64,000 nt of DNA from assembly GCF_910592395.1 (NCBI RefSeq), contig NC_088319.1:9860001-9924000 (forward strand), read 5' to 3'. The notes under the pieces were generated by a model, which saw only the letters and a program-made list of their open reading frames with translations, was not told where the DNA came from and made no database searches. Within the stretch, counting starts at the first letter, position 1. Each line of letters starts with the position of its first letter. Shown in pieces: positions 1-12,547 of the stretch. The DNA is from Lineus longissimus (Eukaryota > Nemertea > Pilidiophora > Heteronemertea > Lineidae). Both the position numbers and the translations under genes were made by a program.

Positions 1-141
1 CTCGTGAGAAGGGAAGCGAGAAGTACGAGTAAAGAGAAACGAGGCGCGGTGGATAGAGAAGTTTTTACGTGCGTGCCAATACTTGAGAAAATTTTGACAG
101 AATCATCCCACTTACGTGAACATTCTCAGGGGGGTTTGCCT

Positions 142-955
142 CTATCTCCGCCATTGCAGCTCTAGTGGGGGTTTTGAATGTAATGTGAACCGCCATCTTC
201 CTTCCATCGTTCCATCGCTAGTAATGCCGAGTGTCACCGAACAGCCGAGACGTGGATTTCCTCGTGAAGATGTGATGTTCACTTGCCTATTTCCTCTATC
301 GTCTAAGGTGTAGTTTGGAACTGCATCAAACAAGGCAAAAGTTTCGTCGATATTAAGGATGAACTCGGGCCGCAAAGCCAACAAAACAGCACTATCAGCG
401 TGAAAAGTTTCGATTACCTCTTGCAAGTTTCAAGGGGGAACAAGTCCCATGGATTGTCTCTAGGACATCCTGCCCAAAGAAAGACCTGAGCTCTGGTCAT
501 GCTGGGGTGACAGAAACAATGATTCCTTGACCTGGTAATAATATATCCATTTCTATTGTTCAATGAAGGAAACCTCAACGAGGTGGTAACAATTGGATTT
601 TGTGTTAATATCTGAGGACACTCATTTATTTCATACCTGCAAACTCACCTACGCCTCTCACAACGCACGTTTGCTCGGAACCATTTCGTGTAGACTGACC
701 TCAGTTTGCAAGGATTTCGTCTTCCTTTTGCAGCCAATTTTGAAACGTACTCTCTGGGAGACGTACGCTATTAGCTAACTGTTTGGCGGATGTTTCAGGG
801 TCGACTTCCTGTATCACTCGAAAATCTGATATCCGCTTAACCTTTTCGTTTAGGCTGTACCGCCTTTTCCTTATTTGAGGAGCAACCTCCTGATCATGCG
901 CCAGCGCTTCACCTTCATATACTGGGTCCTCTTCCGAGAGAGGTCCACTATGCAT
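142..955 (-). pseudogene. Pogo/Tigger-like (DDE_1) transposase relic, copy A
   Basis: Two minus-strand pieces read as parts of a CENP-B/pogo-type transposase. At 955-701 there is a basic N-terminal helix-turn-helix region with IRKRRYSLNEKV followed by a psq-like segment ending FQNWLQKEDEIL. At 426-142 there is the start of the catalytic core, with the IDETFALFD motif carrying the first acidic residue and, downstream, RGNRQVNI and VTLGITSDG. The pieces lie in different frames and most of the catalytic domain is missing, so it cannot encode an active enzyme. The family call rests on motif recognition only. Confidence 0.6.
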
Positions 956-2794
956 TCCCTGTGCTTAGTACATTGTATGAGGCCCTGTACGGTACTATAG
1001 AAAAAGATAAGGGATTTGCCTGTTTGTCATTGGGCATCGAATTCAATGTCGAGGAGTGATTCACCTTGAATAAGGCGCGGTTAACTTTCGTTCAATAGCA
1101 GTGGGCATGGTCAGAGCGGGTTTGTAATCCACCCTTATGCATAATTACAATGCTGGTCAAAGGGTACGCTTCCATTGGGCCTTTTCGGTCACATGTTAGC
1201 AATAAGCAAGTCATTCACGGCATGTACATTTCTAAATGTTCATCGCCCTAGTAAAACACTTTTCAACGCCTTTTCTTCGGAATAAACAAAGTCTTTATAT
1301 TCTTCGAGTATTTCTCTTACAATGGTTAAAATCTATATTGCCTCTAGGGCTTTGCTTTTTATAAGCCCCCCTTTAGGAGGGGCTCTTAAGATACACGTGT
1401 GTGTGGGAGTATATACTGATTTGATGAGAAATAAAGAGAGCAAATATTGTATATCCTACAAACAATTTTTTTTGGTATTTTTCTGAATTAACTCCGTTGA
1501 GTTTACCGATTTCTCCGCGATCTTCCGGTGGTGGTTGCTATCCCATTGATTGAAATTAATTTAAATTAATTTAAATCTTCATGGGAATTCGCTACATCAT
1601 ATGCCTAAGAAATTGGCCAATTAAATTAATATTTTTATTAGAGAAATATCCGTCCTAAATAATGACAGAAAAGGGTGGTTTATTTCAATTTTGTGTCGAC
1701 ATGATCGAGGTCACGTGACATAAAAACAAAACAATCGCACACACCCGTCCAAAAAAGGCACTTTAAGAAAAACAAATACGTTTTTCTAGCTTAAAACCAC
1801 ACTGACGACTAAGTTATATTGGTCTTCTGCCCAAATCTGAAGTATCAAAATGAATCACCAACTAGAACTAGCTCTATTTAGCAAAAGTTGCGTGAAAAAT
1901 TCGGGTGAGCGACATTCTGCACCCTAGCGGCCAATAATTAAACTACTTTCAGCCGTCTGCTCCGGTCTCGTTAGGGAGTTTTTCCCAAATGTACGCGATG
2001 ATGACGTGCCCCATTAACAGGACGTAACATCTATTTTAAAATGCGTTTCCAAAGTGAATGCATGAGGACAACCTATTTGTGTCGTATATCACTGGAAACG
2101 CCCGATTCCCGTGAATAAGGACAATCACAATGTATTACATTACCAAAACAAAAATGTGTCGGAAGGAACTATATGGATGGTCCCATCGCACCCCCCCTCC
2201 AGCAGTATGACACAGAAGGGCTAGTTGACTGTCCACCGGGGGGGTTTGGGGGAGCTTCCCCCCAACGCACTGGTAAAAACCTATGTCGACGGAGGGGGGT
2301 TTGGGGGGTGTCCCCCCCATTGTAACAGCTGTAGTTGTTAGAGCTTGCACTTAACATATGCTCGTAGGGGGGTTCGGGGGAGCTCCCCCGACCTAAAGGG
2401 GGGCTCACTAAGTCCTTGACTTTACATATTATATTTCGTGATTTTCTTGATGATATTTCTGGACGACGTCAAATTGGAAGGATTTTGTTGCGGCAAATGC
2501 GCGGATGGGTGGTCGTCGTTTGACGAATTCCATGTCTGCCGCTTCTAAAACTGTCTTTACTATCAACTCACTCAGGAGCCGTAATGACCGAAACTTACAC
2601 GGCACGGGGAGTGATCTAATGGACAAACCACAATCGGGTTAATTCATTTTTCAACAAAAAAGGGCTGCTGTCTTTGAATAGCGCTGCGCGTCATCGTAAA
2701 ACGCTTTTGCCATTAACACTCTCGATCGGAAAAGATGATCGGACGTGACCAGTTCGTACTTTGCGCCCAAACACGGTGACACAGACTCAATTTT
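956..2794. other. Spacer between opposed pogo-like copies, no gene seen
   Basis: Mostly AT-rich sequence without a convincing open frame. The only organised part is the GC-rich block at 2160-2410, annotated separately. Confidence 0.5.
2160..2410. repeat. GC-rich interspersed repeat with G-run/C-run snapback units
   Basis: Three units each contain a run of six or more G, a GTTTGGGGG-like core and a following run of C, so each can fold back on itself. The same family recurs at 47985-48345, where GGAAGGAACTATA and CCCCCCAA flank similar cores. I infer a dispersed non-coding repeat family; the class is not identifiable. Confidence 0.55.
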
Positions 2795-4158
2795 AGTCTT
2801 GTTATGGATGAAGGTGAAGCGCCGGCGCATGGTCAGGAGGTTGCTCCTCAAATAAGGAAAAGGCGGTACAGCCTAAACGAAAAGGTTAAAGCCGAGGACA
2901 GACTACCATCTATTGCTCACAAAGATCAAAAACAGATGTAGGGTCACCTGGCAAGTCACTCTTGCTGGCCTCAACAACTGTGCGTTCACACCAATGTCAG
3001 GCCCAGACAGTTTTAGCTACCTGTACCTGTCTGTGACGTCACTGGAGGGAAAAATTTTGGAGGGAATGCACAGCTTACTTATGAGACCCATTGCTGTCAT
3101 TGCTCCTGATTCATCAGGTATATACCTGTAGTTTTATAGGCCCATGGACATTCTCAAAACAGCCAACGTACAATGTACGTGTTTACATGTCAAAAACATA
3201 AAATCGGAACTCCACCTTGAAATGTAGACTCAAATAGCTAAAAAAGCTAGTGTCCAGTAACATGAATTCATTTTTTCTTGCTGTAAAGGGCTTGAAAGAG
3301 TTTAAAACAAAACCTCTTGTTTACATTTTCCTTGCTCGAAACAGTTGGTGAACCATTCACAAACGACAATTCCACCTGAAGTAGCCCCCCTGTGGTGGCA
3401 ATCTTGGCGAAAATATAGAACTCCCCACCAACTCACCAAGACTGGGTGAGAGTATCTAATTTCATTGGCCAAGTGAATTGCCGGACCGTTCACATATGAC
3501 AAGACATCTGCAGTTGATTAAATAAATCACCATTGACCAATTTTTCTTGGGTGTCAGATTTTCGAGTGATACAGGAAGTCGACCCTGAAACATCCGCCAA
3601 ACAGTTGTCCGTCTCCCACTGAGTACATTTCAAGATTGGCTGCCAAAGGAAGACGAAATCCTTGCAAACTGATGTCAGTCTACACGAAAGGGTTCCGAGC
3701 AAACGTGCGTTGTGAGAGGCGTAGGTGAGTTTGCAGGTATGAAATAAATGAAATAAATCCAATTGTTACCACCTCGTTGAGGTTTCCTTCATTGAACAAT
3801 AGAAATGGATATATTAGCGATGGAACGATGGAAGGAAGATGGCGGTTCACATTACATTCAAAACCCCCACTAGAGCTGCAATGGCGGAGATAGAGGCAAA
3901 CCCCCCTGAGAATGTTTACGTAAGTGGGATGATTCTGTCAAAATTTTCTCAATTATTGGCACGCACGTAAAAACTTCTCTATCCACCGCCCCTCGTTTCT
4001 CTTTACTCATACTTCTCGCTTCAATGGATTTCGGGCGGCTGGTCTAGTGCAGGACGATGCAGCAGAGGAGCAGGCTCTTGCAGACGCCGGAGATGACGCC
4101 GAAGAGAATTGTGGACTTCATTTCATTCCTGTAATGGAACAAGAGGAAGAAGACTAAA
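2795..4158 (+). pseudogene. Pogo/Tigger-like transposase relic, copy B (opposite strand)
   Basis: At 2803-2890 the plus strand repeats the N-terminal region of copy A (EVAPQIRKRRYSLNEKV). The frame resumes at about 3562-3620 with FRVIQEVDPETSAKQL after an inserted block, then breaks. At about 4025-4158 an open stretch beginning FRAAGLVQDDAAEEQ and ending in the acidic tail EQEEED and a TAA stop looks like the transposase C-terminus; acidic tails are common in this family. The central catalytic part is absent. N-terminus and C-terminus in the same orientation about 1.3 kb apart indicate an internally deleted element. Confidence 0.55.
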
Positions 4159-5736
4159 TGTCATTTGCGGAATCAAAAAATACCCTATCGATATTCCTGG
4201 TATAAAGAGCCCTGCACACGCGTGCCGATTCACCCATCACCATCGTGTCCCGCGATATCTGGCTATACAATAGAATACGATAGGTCAGTGACCACAAGGC
4301 CCAGACTGCCAGTTCTCTGGCTGCAGTCCCACAATAGGAATAGACAGGTATTGACATGTAAATAATCGCTACTTCACAAATGACGATTACCCGGGGTGAC
4401 CATGAAACTATTGTTCGCGTATAGTATAGTATAGGGTATAGCTCTATGGAGAAGGTGCCTTATGTCCATCGTGGTCCCCAGAATGTACACCATACAATTT
4501 GACAGACGGACCACTCTGCAAGAGGATCCAGTATGTTAAACGTACATGTACATGTATACCATAACATAACGTTCTCTAGGCCATTTTACAGCTACACGTT
4601 GAGTATAATAGAGAGTTTGAGATCGTATAGCAAAACTTATACGTATACTTATAGTTTTTGCCAAATACGTCATCAAATATGGGAATGATTTTTTACCATC
4701 ATAAGTTGTACAGTCTAGCTCATATTGATATCAACACCCATAACTTATTATATCTTCTCGACTATTCAACCGTTTTCAATGCGGTTTTGCACTGACAAGG
4801 TTGTCGCAAATGTTGTTGTCTGTATGATCATGATGATTACACTGATTTTCTTCATTATTTGTCATTGAACAGGAACACCCCAACTCGTCATAACTGATCA
4901 ATCAGGGAACGCCAAGCCATTCAGAGATCGTCAAGACCCGACTGGAAAAAGAATGCAAACGAGACAAGACCATCATTGATTTTTTAAGCCTTTTAGCAGT
5001 TAAATTGTCAATATTGACCGCGTCGCATCAACTACTGCGATGGGTTGTGAATCTGAAATTTTGATATGATATTCCGGACAGTCGGGCAAGTAAATGGTGA
5101 AAAGTAAACTGGTAGTTGACCACGGATATTTTTTGATAATCGACAAATTGGACGGACGTTGATACTGTAAATTCAAGAAAATAACACCACTTCATTACCA
5201 GCCGGTGTCGCCGCCCCTGACTCATAAGGTGGCGAACAGAGCTGTTGAGAAGGCCGAACAGGGCCTTCGGCCATTGTTCTGAGTGTACCAGAACATTTTC
5301 AACTAATCGTCATTGGTAGTGTAAAGGGTGTCCCAGTGCTTATGGCTGATAGTGTACAGGGTGTCCATGAAAAAAGTCCAACTGACATATTGGCTTCTGC
5401 TGGTTTTAGGGACTGACCTGCCCTTTCAAAGTGAGGCACTGCTCAGGGAGGTAATGGAGCATGTCTTCGGGTCTTATCATCCTTTACCAGCTTCGGGCTT
5501 TCAAAGATACATTGCAGTGCGAAATAGGTAAGAATGAGAAGTTGTCCGTCACATATCTGGAGACAAATCCGAACATCCCTCTGAATGTACAGTCTTGTCT
5601 GAAGTGATCAGTGAAGGAATAAAATAGAACGATGCAAATCCCGATTCAATTTTTTTCAAAGCTAAAGATATACATGTACATTATTAGATTGTCCAGCGTT
5701 CAGAGTCGTACCCACAATCATTCACAACACCCACAG
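4159..5736. other. Intergenic, no gene seen
   Basis: Open frames here are short and have no recognisable motifs or splice context. A short GTATA tandem repeat lies at about 4418-4440. Confidence 0.4.
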
Positions 5737-7103
5737 TCAATTCAAGTCCATCACAATGTCCTCCTCGACTACATTCACGAACTCTGGTCCATCCACGGCA
5801 GTCTCCTCTTCTTTCTCCAAGATAGCATGTGGTCCAGCTTCGATTGGCCTTGGTCGAAACGATGCTTCAAATCAGTTGACGATAACGTCCTCATCAACAG
5901 CATCCCAGGCATCTCTGATGATGTTGGTCACGTCTCTCAGGCCGATGTGAGGGCAGTCTCCTCGTTCGTCCGTGTGGTCCTTTTTCCACGATTTCCATTG
6001 TCGCCGTACGTGACATTTGAAGGACTTCATGACTGCAACGTCTAACGGTTGTACGAGGGATGTGCAACCAGCAGGTACGTACGTAATCCAGGCTGCCTCT
6101 CATGTCGCGGACTCTCGTCCGGAAGTTCTCTGTCCGGTGGACCCGATAATGATCGACGATTAACAGGAACTGGTCGGTCTCGTTGTCGGTGACGTAGGGT
6201 GATAGGACTTCATCTAACCAGTGGTGCGCCGTTTCCTCCCTCATCCAACCAGTTTCCGATTGGGTAATCTTTACATCTGCTAGCGCTGGTGGGTTGTCTT
6301 GGAGGGCTGCAAACACCCGGACGAAAACCTCTTCTGGAGAAGGTGATGTGCGCCGGCAACTTTGCTCCAGAGGCTGCGATGCAGAGGGTAACGGTGTATC
6401 CCAGCTTCGTATTAGACCTGGATGATCGGACGTTTATGGCCTTCTCCCCCGTGGTGTTGGCCGTGTACATGGTTCTCATATCAAACAGGACAAAGGTTTG
6501 GTCCATGTTAAAGAAGAACCGCATCTGTATATCAAGACGATCGATGCTCCCAGTAACCGCATCTCGGAAGGTCTGGATCCTTGCAGCAGCATCAGCGGGG
6601 ACGGTGGTTGTATTCTTGGTCACCTTCCTTAGGACACGTGGCGTCTCTTCATCAAGCACTCCACCCAGCCTATGGATGCGTTGAAATCCCATAGCTGAGG
6701 GCGACAATGCTGAATCCCTTCTCTGACATCTTGGGCTAACTCATTCCACCAGCAATGCCACACTACCAACGCCTTATCTTGAATGTCGAGAACGTAGACT
6801 GCGAGGCGACGCTCTCTCATCTGCTGCAGCCATTGGTAAAGCTGGTCCTCAACCTGGCAATAACGGATCACGGGGCTCCATCACCGTCTTCTTCCGGCCC
6901 TGCCCTTGTTCTTGCTTCTGCTCGAGGTCCTCGAGATTCCACCTTCTAAACGTTTCCCAGGGGATGTTATAGTGGGCGGCGAACTCTCTCATACTGCGCA
7001 CCGTACCCTTCACCAGTGCCTCCTTCTGGTCTCTCAGGTAGGCAAGTTTTTCTGTCACGGTGTAGCGCCGGCGTCGTTTTCTCAGCAGCTCTACAGCATC
7101 CAT
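5737..7103 (-). pseudogene. Second pogo-like (DDE_1) transposase pseudogene, nearly full length
   Basis: Read on the minus strand from an ATG at 7103 (MDAVELLRKRRRRYTVTEK) to a stop at 5737-5739, this is a broken gene of about 450 codons. In order, it shows a basic helix-turn-helix start (7103-6900) and a CENP-B-type DNA-binding second half at about 6871-6690. The DDE core follows, with FFNMDQTFVLFD near 6535 and TVTLCIAASGAKLP near 6400. The later part has SETGWMREET and LLIVDHYRVHR at about 6270-6130, and the protein ends in an acidic C-terminal tail. Segments lie in different frames, so at least three frameshifts separate them. It differs from the 1-4158 element and is probably another family member. 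Confidence 0.75.
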
Positions 7104-7193
7104 TGTCGCACAGGTTGTCTGCAATGTGGGTACCCTCAGTGGGGCTTCATTTATAGGTCTAAGAGGCCCTAGAATTACACAAGAAAACCACAA

Positions 7194-9545
7194 ATCCTAA
7201 ACACTTCGATTCTGTTTTCTCCCACGTAGGCCTGAAGGCCTCCATACATTGCATGACAATAGTCATTTTGTGGCTTGTTTCCAAAAAAATGTTGCAATGT
7301 GTATACGATTGGAACTTTTGTTACGAAGTATCCATATGTCCCGCCTTGTTGAAAGTTGTATAACGTTAACCACAAAAGTCAATAGGTTTGTAGATGATTA
7401 CGACTATTGTGACCGTGTTTCAGGTGGCCGCTCGAGCTTCAAACTCTTGAGTCATCTTTTACAAAGGTCATTCAGTGTGTATTCACTCAGTGACCTTTGT
7501 GGGCATATTTACCCCTGTGGAAAGCCCGTGGAAAGCTGTGGACAGCTGAATTGAATAAGTTCAATTTTTGGAGACCTGTTGCTCATGGGACAGGAAGATG
7601 GCTACGTGGTATTTAGAAAAAAACATCAAGATTTTGTGATCTTTGGGGGGTGCAAGAATGTCTTGTCAACGTCAAGTCCCCTCTGTACCACGATAGGAAC
7701 AAAAAGAGGAAAAACATAGCCGAAATCGCTACTGAATTGGACGTCACCGGTAAGGTTCACATTGGTAATGTTGGTAAATATGCCCCGACCAATTTCAATA
7801 CACGTTTACCCAAGAAATAAATGAACAAAATATATTAATATCCAGTTTAATATTATTTGCTTGGAAGACAATACAAGAAAATTGGATGTAAACCCTGTGA
7901 TTAGGATTGCAATTCATCCACTACTTATGAATCTATGTTGGTCGTTTAAATTAGGGTGAGGACAGAGCAAATCGCACGCGGAGCCACTTCCCTTTGCGTG
8001 GTACACAGGCTACAGTCCTATAGTCCAAAGATTCTGAGGCAAAATGTAAATCTCATTCATGTTGATTATACTTGAGTGCTTGTACTGTTTTAATACCCGC
8101 CGTTGTTTATGCTAACAGCAGGTGATGCAATCAAAAAAATCGCAGTCGTCTGAATCGTCTTCGCCGAATGATGACAATGAGAGACAGACATACCGATGCG
8201 ACCAGTTCGGTGTCTGCCATGGTCATGAGGTGTGACGTCGGTGTAGAAGAGTTTTGGTCATTGTTGACGTGGAATGTCATGAATTTGTAGTGACCAGTCA
8301 ACAACTGTGGAAAGTCACAAAAATATTTGTGGCAAATGGTGATTTCTGTGGCCTGTCGGGATCATTTTGTAGCAAATGTGTGCTACATTATTGACTATTG
8401 TCGAGTGTCACCTGGAAACATATGTCGCAGTTGCGTTTTGCACGTCCACATGTCTATCAGTGTGTGGAGAAATTTCGACTTCTGTGGAATGTCACCAGAA
8501 TGTCTTTTGTCGAAGGTGACTTTTGTAGCAGCTGATTACTACTTTTGTCATGTAGTGTATGAAGGCCTTTAAATCAAAAAAGAGTGTTGTAGAAAAACAG
8601 AGGATGAGCTCCTCGTTTTTCTTCGGAATTTCGTGACTACTATCATTGCCTGAATCTCACTTTGCTTTACTAATGCAAGCGTTCGTAGATTTTCCTTCAG
8701 AGTTTCAATAAGGACTTTTTTGTTTTGGGGGGTTTCGATCAATCTAAAAAGTGCTTCAGTTTATGAGACAACCTGTACAAACGGTCGGCGAGAGCCTTAC
8801 CATTTACTTCATTCCATATGCGCACTCATCGACCAGTAGGCCCACAACACTTCGAATCAATAGGGCTGCGGTAATAAGTGGTTTAGCGTAACCGTGACAG
8901 CTTGGCTGAGCCGTTGTAATATCTGTGGTTGTTCCCCATGTGTCAGTGTTTCCAAACAATAGGCAGCTAGAGAGACCACGACTTTTCAATAGGGGGGATA
9001 CACAGAAAAACTTGTCAATCTATTTTTGAGCGTTCCCAAACAATGAGGGGAAACACTCAAAAATAGAAACACTCAAAAACATTACACCGTCACTAGTTAC
9101 AGACCGACTGCAAGGGCTAGCGAAGTCACTCATTGGTTACCTCTGGTGAATCGACTCGAGAGAAGAGGCCGGGCCTTGAATATCCCGAAGTGGTGTTATT
9201 TTCATGAAACTACAATATTTCCACTCTTTTCAGCCAACTGGCAGAAAAATCACAAAACACGCCCCCTATTGCCAAATTTGCAAAAATTCAAAATTAATTT
9301 TCTCATCCAATAATTTCTTTATATCTGTAGACGTGCCACACCAAATATCTTTTCAATACCTCTCCAAATATGCACTTGACAGTTAAAAACATACTCGCGT
9401 CTAATTGACAGGTCTGTAACTTCCAACCTACGGATATTCAATGGTGAACTTTACCAGCATCTGTGACCAGGGCCTATTGTCCCGGCGATCCCCAAATGGC
9501 GGAAAAAATCCTAAAGCGAGCGCAACAGCTGCATGTTATGAAACA
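7194..9545. other. Intergenic repeat-rich DNA, no gene seen
   Basis: The stretch 8290-8570 has several short phrases built on TGTGGAA and TTTTGTAGCA, suggesting an old degenerate repeat. No frame has recognisable domains. Confidence 0.4.
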
Positions 9546-9836
9546 AACCCAGAAGTATTAAGGTAGCAGGAAGGGTTGGGCGTTTGTGGTTTCTGAGTCT
9601 GAGGGGGTTGGTGTCTGTTGACTGTGCTTTAAGAGAGACTAGGCATGGCGCCAGTCTCTCTTAAAGCACAGTCAACAGGCATTTGGTCTCAGTATTTGGG
9701 TTTTGATTGCCATGACTGTACCCCTGTAAAAGTCCGAGGAGGAGAAGTTTGGAATGATGAAAGCATTGAAGAAGAAGAAATGTTATTATTGAGGAAAGCA
9801 AAATTTATTATGAGACTAGAAGGCAGTGTCCTGACT
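9546..9836 (+). repeat. Interspersed repeat, copy 1, with conserved 64-codon frame
   Basis: This sequence reappears almost unchanged, inverted, at 21711-21988. It contains an internal palindrome in which GTTGACTGTGCTTTAAGAGA occurs once and its complement follows (about 9618-9677), flanking GGCATGGCGCC. An ATG at 9645 opens 64 codons (MAPVSLKAQSTGIWSQYLGF and onward) ending at 9839; the other copy differs by one residue (Leu/Pro). A third partial copy of the first 40 bases lies at 9998-10055. Whether the frame is coding or incidental is undecided. Confidence 0.6.
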
Positions 9837-9925
9837 TGATTATTTTGAAAATGGCGGTCTGAACACATTAAAAGGTGGAACATGGCATTTTATCGACTTT
9901 GAAGTGTTCCGCAGTTAAAGGGAGA

Positions 9926-10335
9926 CTATAGGCAGCAGCTAGGTAGGCAAGATAAAGTCATACAAATTTGCCAATAGGGGTCAGTCATATCTCTAGGCAT
10001 GGCGCCAGTCTCTCTTAAAGCACAGTCAACAGGCGTTGGTCTTAGTATTTGGGCAAGTACAGAATCAAGGCAGCTCAGAGAGCAATGATTGAACGATGCT
10101 GTGGACAAGTCCAAGGATACTGCATCAGTCACGACCAACTTCTCATCAGAAAGCGTCACCACCAGCATATTCAATGTTCAGTTCCAACCTGTACCAGTCC
10201 AATGCACGCCTGTCATGGTCAGCAGTGGTCAGCTTAGCGCGATATGGAACATTCTTCCGAAACTCAAGCGAGGGAAGTCTGCTCATTAGCCTATCTCGCG
10301 CACTGCTCCTTCTTGTGAAACATCGTAGTGAAATC
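9926..10335 (-). pseudogene. Unrecognised coding-like fragment (minus strand)
   Basis: On the minus strand 10335-10146 encodes a stretch including RLMSRLPSLEFRKNVPYRAK, and a neighbouring frame continues with NMLVVTLSDEKLVVTDAVSL. About 105 bases of it (10230-10335) recur in the same orientation at 21208-21313 with about three substitutions. The two frames look like one broken by a frameshift. I do not recognise a family. It may be a captured exon fragment or part of an unclassified repeat. Confidence 0.3.
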
Positions 10336-10753
10336 GTGGTACAGTGGGGCGTCCTCGAGGATTGCAGCTGGTCGGACAGACGTGAGGTGGAATGTGGGCG
10401 GCTGCACTTCTTCGTTGATGTGCGATGGCAGATAGCACAGTTGTTGCGTTGCATGACAGCTGAAAGTAAATGTGATATCACAGAACTGAGGCGTTTGCAA
10501 TGAGACTATAGGTGAAGTAGAAGCAAGGAGTGAAATGGGCCATCTTCCAGTGACTAATATACAGAGTAAGGGCACTGGGTGTTGTTAGATTCAGCATTGA
10601 ATGTATTCCTCGTACAAGCGTGAATAGTGTGGACATACAGTGAGAGGTGAGAGACCCCTATTGACTACTTCTTGTAACTTTATCTTGGATATTATATTAG
10701 TATTGAACTTCTAGCCATGGATTATGAAGAAATTGAAGTTGTAGGCATGGAAT

Positions 10754-10758
10754 ATGAA
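10754..10758. repeat. BEL target-site duplication, left copy
   Basis: ATGAA immediately precedes TGTAACGGC of the left LTR; the same five bases follow the right LTR at 20168-20172. Confidence 0.9.
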
Positions 10759-11912
10759 TGTAACGGCTAGCAATCCGTTGAAGCATGATACATGTACTTT
10801 TAAGTTTCCAGATTCCTCGTTGACAGAAGTGTCTTTCAATGAGTCATCTCTTTGAACTACCGCCTAAACAACAACATCCTGCCTGTTTACCAGTTTGGTA
10901 TACATGTATGCTACCTCAATAACTTAGTCCTATATCAATTGATTTTGTTTTCTCGACTTACAGTACCATGTCTCCAGTTGACTTTGATTTTAGGGTATTC
11001 CGAATTTCTGCCTTTAAATGGTATATGATTTAGATTAAATAACTTTCGATTAGTTTTCTTGACACGTGGGAAGGAATTTCTTTGTCTAATGCGTATTTCG
11101 CCATAAGATTTGTTTCGAGAAGAATACATTTCTTCTACTCTGACAAAATTCGATTTTTGATACTTTCCCGTGTTTACCCAAAGGCAGCAACGAGGTTTGT
11201 ACTAATGTTTATATCAAAGATTCTTTTGATCTATTTTGTGTAATGATATTTTATGTTGGAACTTCGTAAAACAAGTTTTAGATCCTGAATTTGGGTCGGA
11301 TGACCTGACCTGTTAAGAACAATGGTGTCGGACAGCAATTCTTGTGAAAAGCTATGTTTTATATCATTTCTATTGGTTAAATTGCATAGGCCTAAACTGA
11401 AATTGTTGTATAAGATATTGAATTCATTTGTTTTCTTTGATTGAGTTTACAACTTGTTTCGTGGATGTTTTGGTTGCATTTAATTGTGTTCACTCGTGTG
11501 TCGCGTGGCATAGGCTACTTGTCGCCATGTATGAGTCATCGATAGGCCTATCCTTTCGCATCCGGTTGGCTTCATTTAACCGAGCATGCTGGAAATATGT
11601 TAATCGCGCACCTCTCTCTGAAGACAGGGTCGCCCTCTTTTATTGTAATAGTATAATAGTTTGGAACATGAAGTGGATATTGATATGTCATTTAATTCTT
11701 AGCACAGCTTTTATTCAGAAATTTGTATCATTTGTATCGATATTTTACTTTAGTGTGTATACAACATTGTGTCGTTACAGTTTTTACGGCGTAACAGCAA
11801 ACGGCTTAACAGCAAAAGGCTGTTTAACCAACATCCAATAAAGATGCTGTGCCAGTAGATACAACCTGAAACTCATTGACTTGTCGTTCATGATTGGGGA
11901 CAACGGGCTTCA
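10759..11912 (+). repeat. BEL left LTR (1154 bp)
   Basis: Begins TGTAACGGCTAGC and ends GGGCTTCA, matching 19014-20167. The internal open frames at 10935-11129 (minus) and 11428-11841 (plus) are repeated exactly in the other LTR and have no domain signal, so I treat them as incidental. Confidence 0.93.
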
Positions 11913-12547
11913 GTAAAAACTCGCCTACCAAAAGATCTTCTCGCCAGAGGAGAAAACGTAAAGAACGACTACCAATCGAAACTCGCCAGGAGTGTAAGTG
12001 ATGATGGAAGAAAACGATTTGACGTCTGTCGCGTGCCTGGTGTAATGATGCTTTAAGTTCCTCCACGTGCCGGTCGACCTTCATTACAGACGTGGCCTAG
12101 CAAAACAAGATCACGGACACGCCGTGGAAATAGATGTTAGGATCTACGGTTGTTGATGAGAGCAGCGGACAGTATTGGAGTTGCGGTATTTATATGACAT
12201 TGCAGCAGCACATCTTCAGAACGAAAGGAACACAGAAGTTAGAGACACTTAGTGTTTATTATGAAAGACAGTCTTCACGATTTGATAACTTGATGAACAT
12301 TGTGCTTGGACTAACATGCGAACTCTTGCTAATTGTAATTTGATTTTACATATTGATGGGTCTGTAAGAGTAGAGGTAACAAATCGATCCGTCCCTACTA
12401 TATTCCCACTTTAAAATTACGAGAGTTACAGGCATCAATGTTTCAACTGCCATCCTTCCCCTCAGAGTAATGCTATGATAAAGTGTAGATAATTGATATT
12501 TATCTACTCTATTCCTTAAAACCTTTTTGTTTCATAAAACCTTTAAA
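11913..12547 (+). other. BEL untranslated leader
   Basis: Lies between the left LTR and the first ATG of the polyprotein. No open frame of note. A typical tRNA-complementary primer binding site directly after the LTR was not recognised. Confidence 0.5.

Larger units (their letters stand above)
1..4018. repeat. Large imperfect inverted repeat made by two opposed pogo-like element copies
   Basis: The first 220 bases reappear in reverse complement at about 3825-4018, and 545-600 reappears at about 3765-3820. Bases 600-840 match 3560-3760 inverted, and 835-910 matches 2810-2890 inverted. Each arm holds a piece the other lacks: the left arm keeps a transposase segment at about 220-540, while the right arm carries a foreign block at about 2890-3560. 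The arms therefore look like two copies of one DNA transposon in opposite orientation that decayed independently. The exact transposon ends are not visible because the left arm begins at the window edge. Confidence 0.7.

Noticed and set aside
11428-11841. 137-codon frames in both BEL LTRs (also at 19683-20096)
   Set aside because: They are identical because the LTRs are identical; LTRs of BEL elements do not normally encode proteins and no motif is present.
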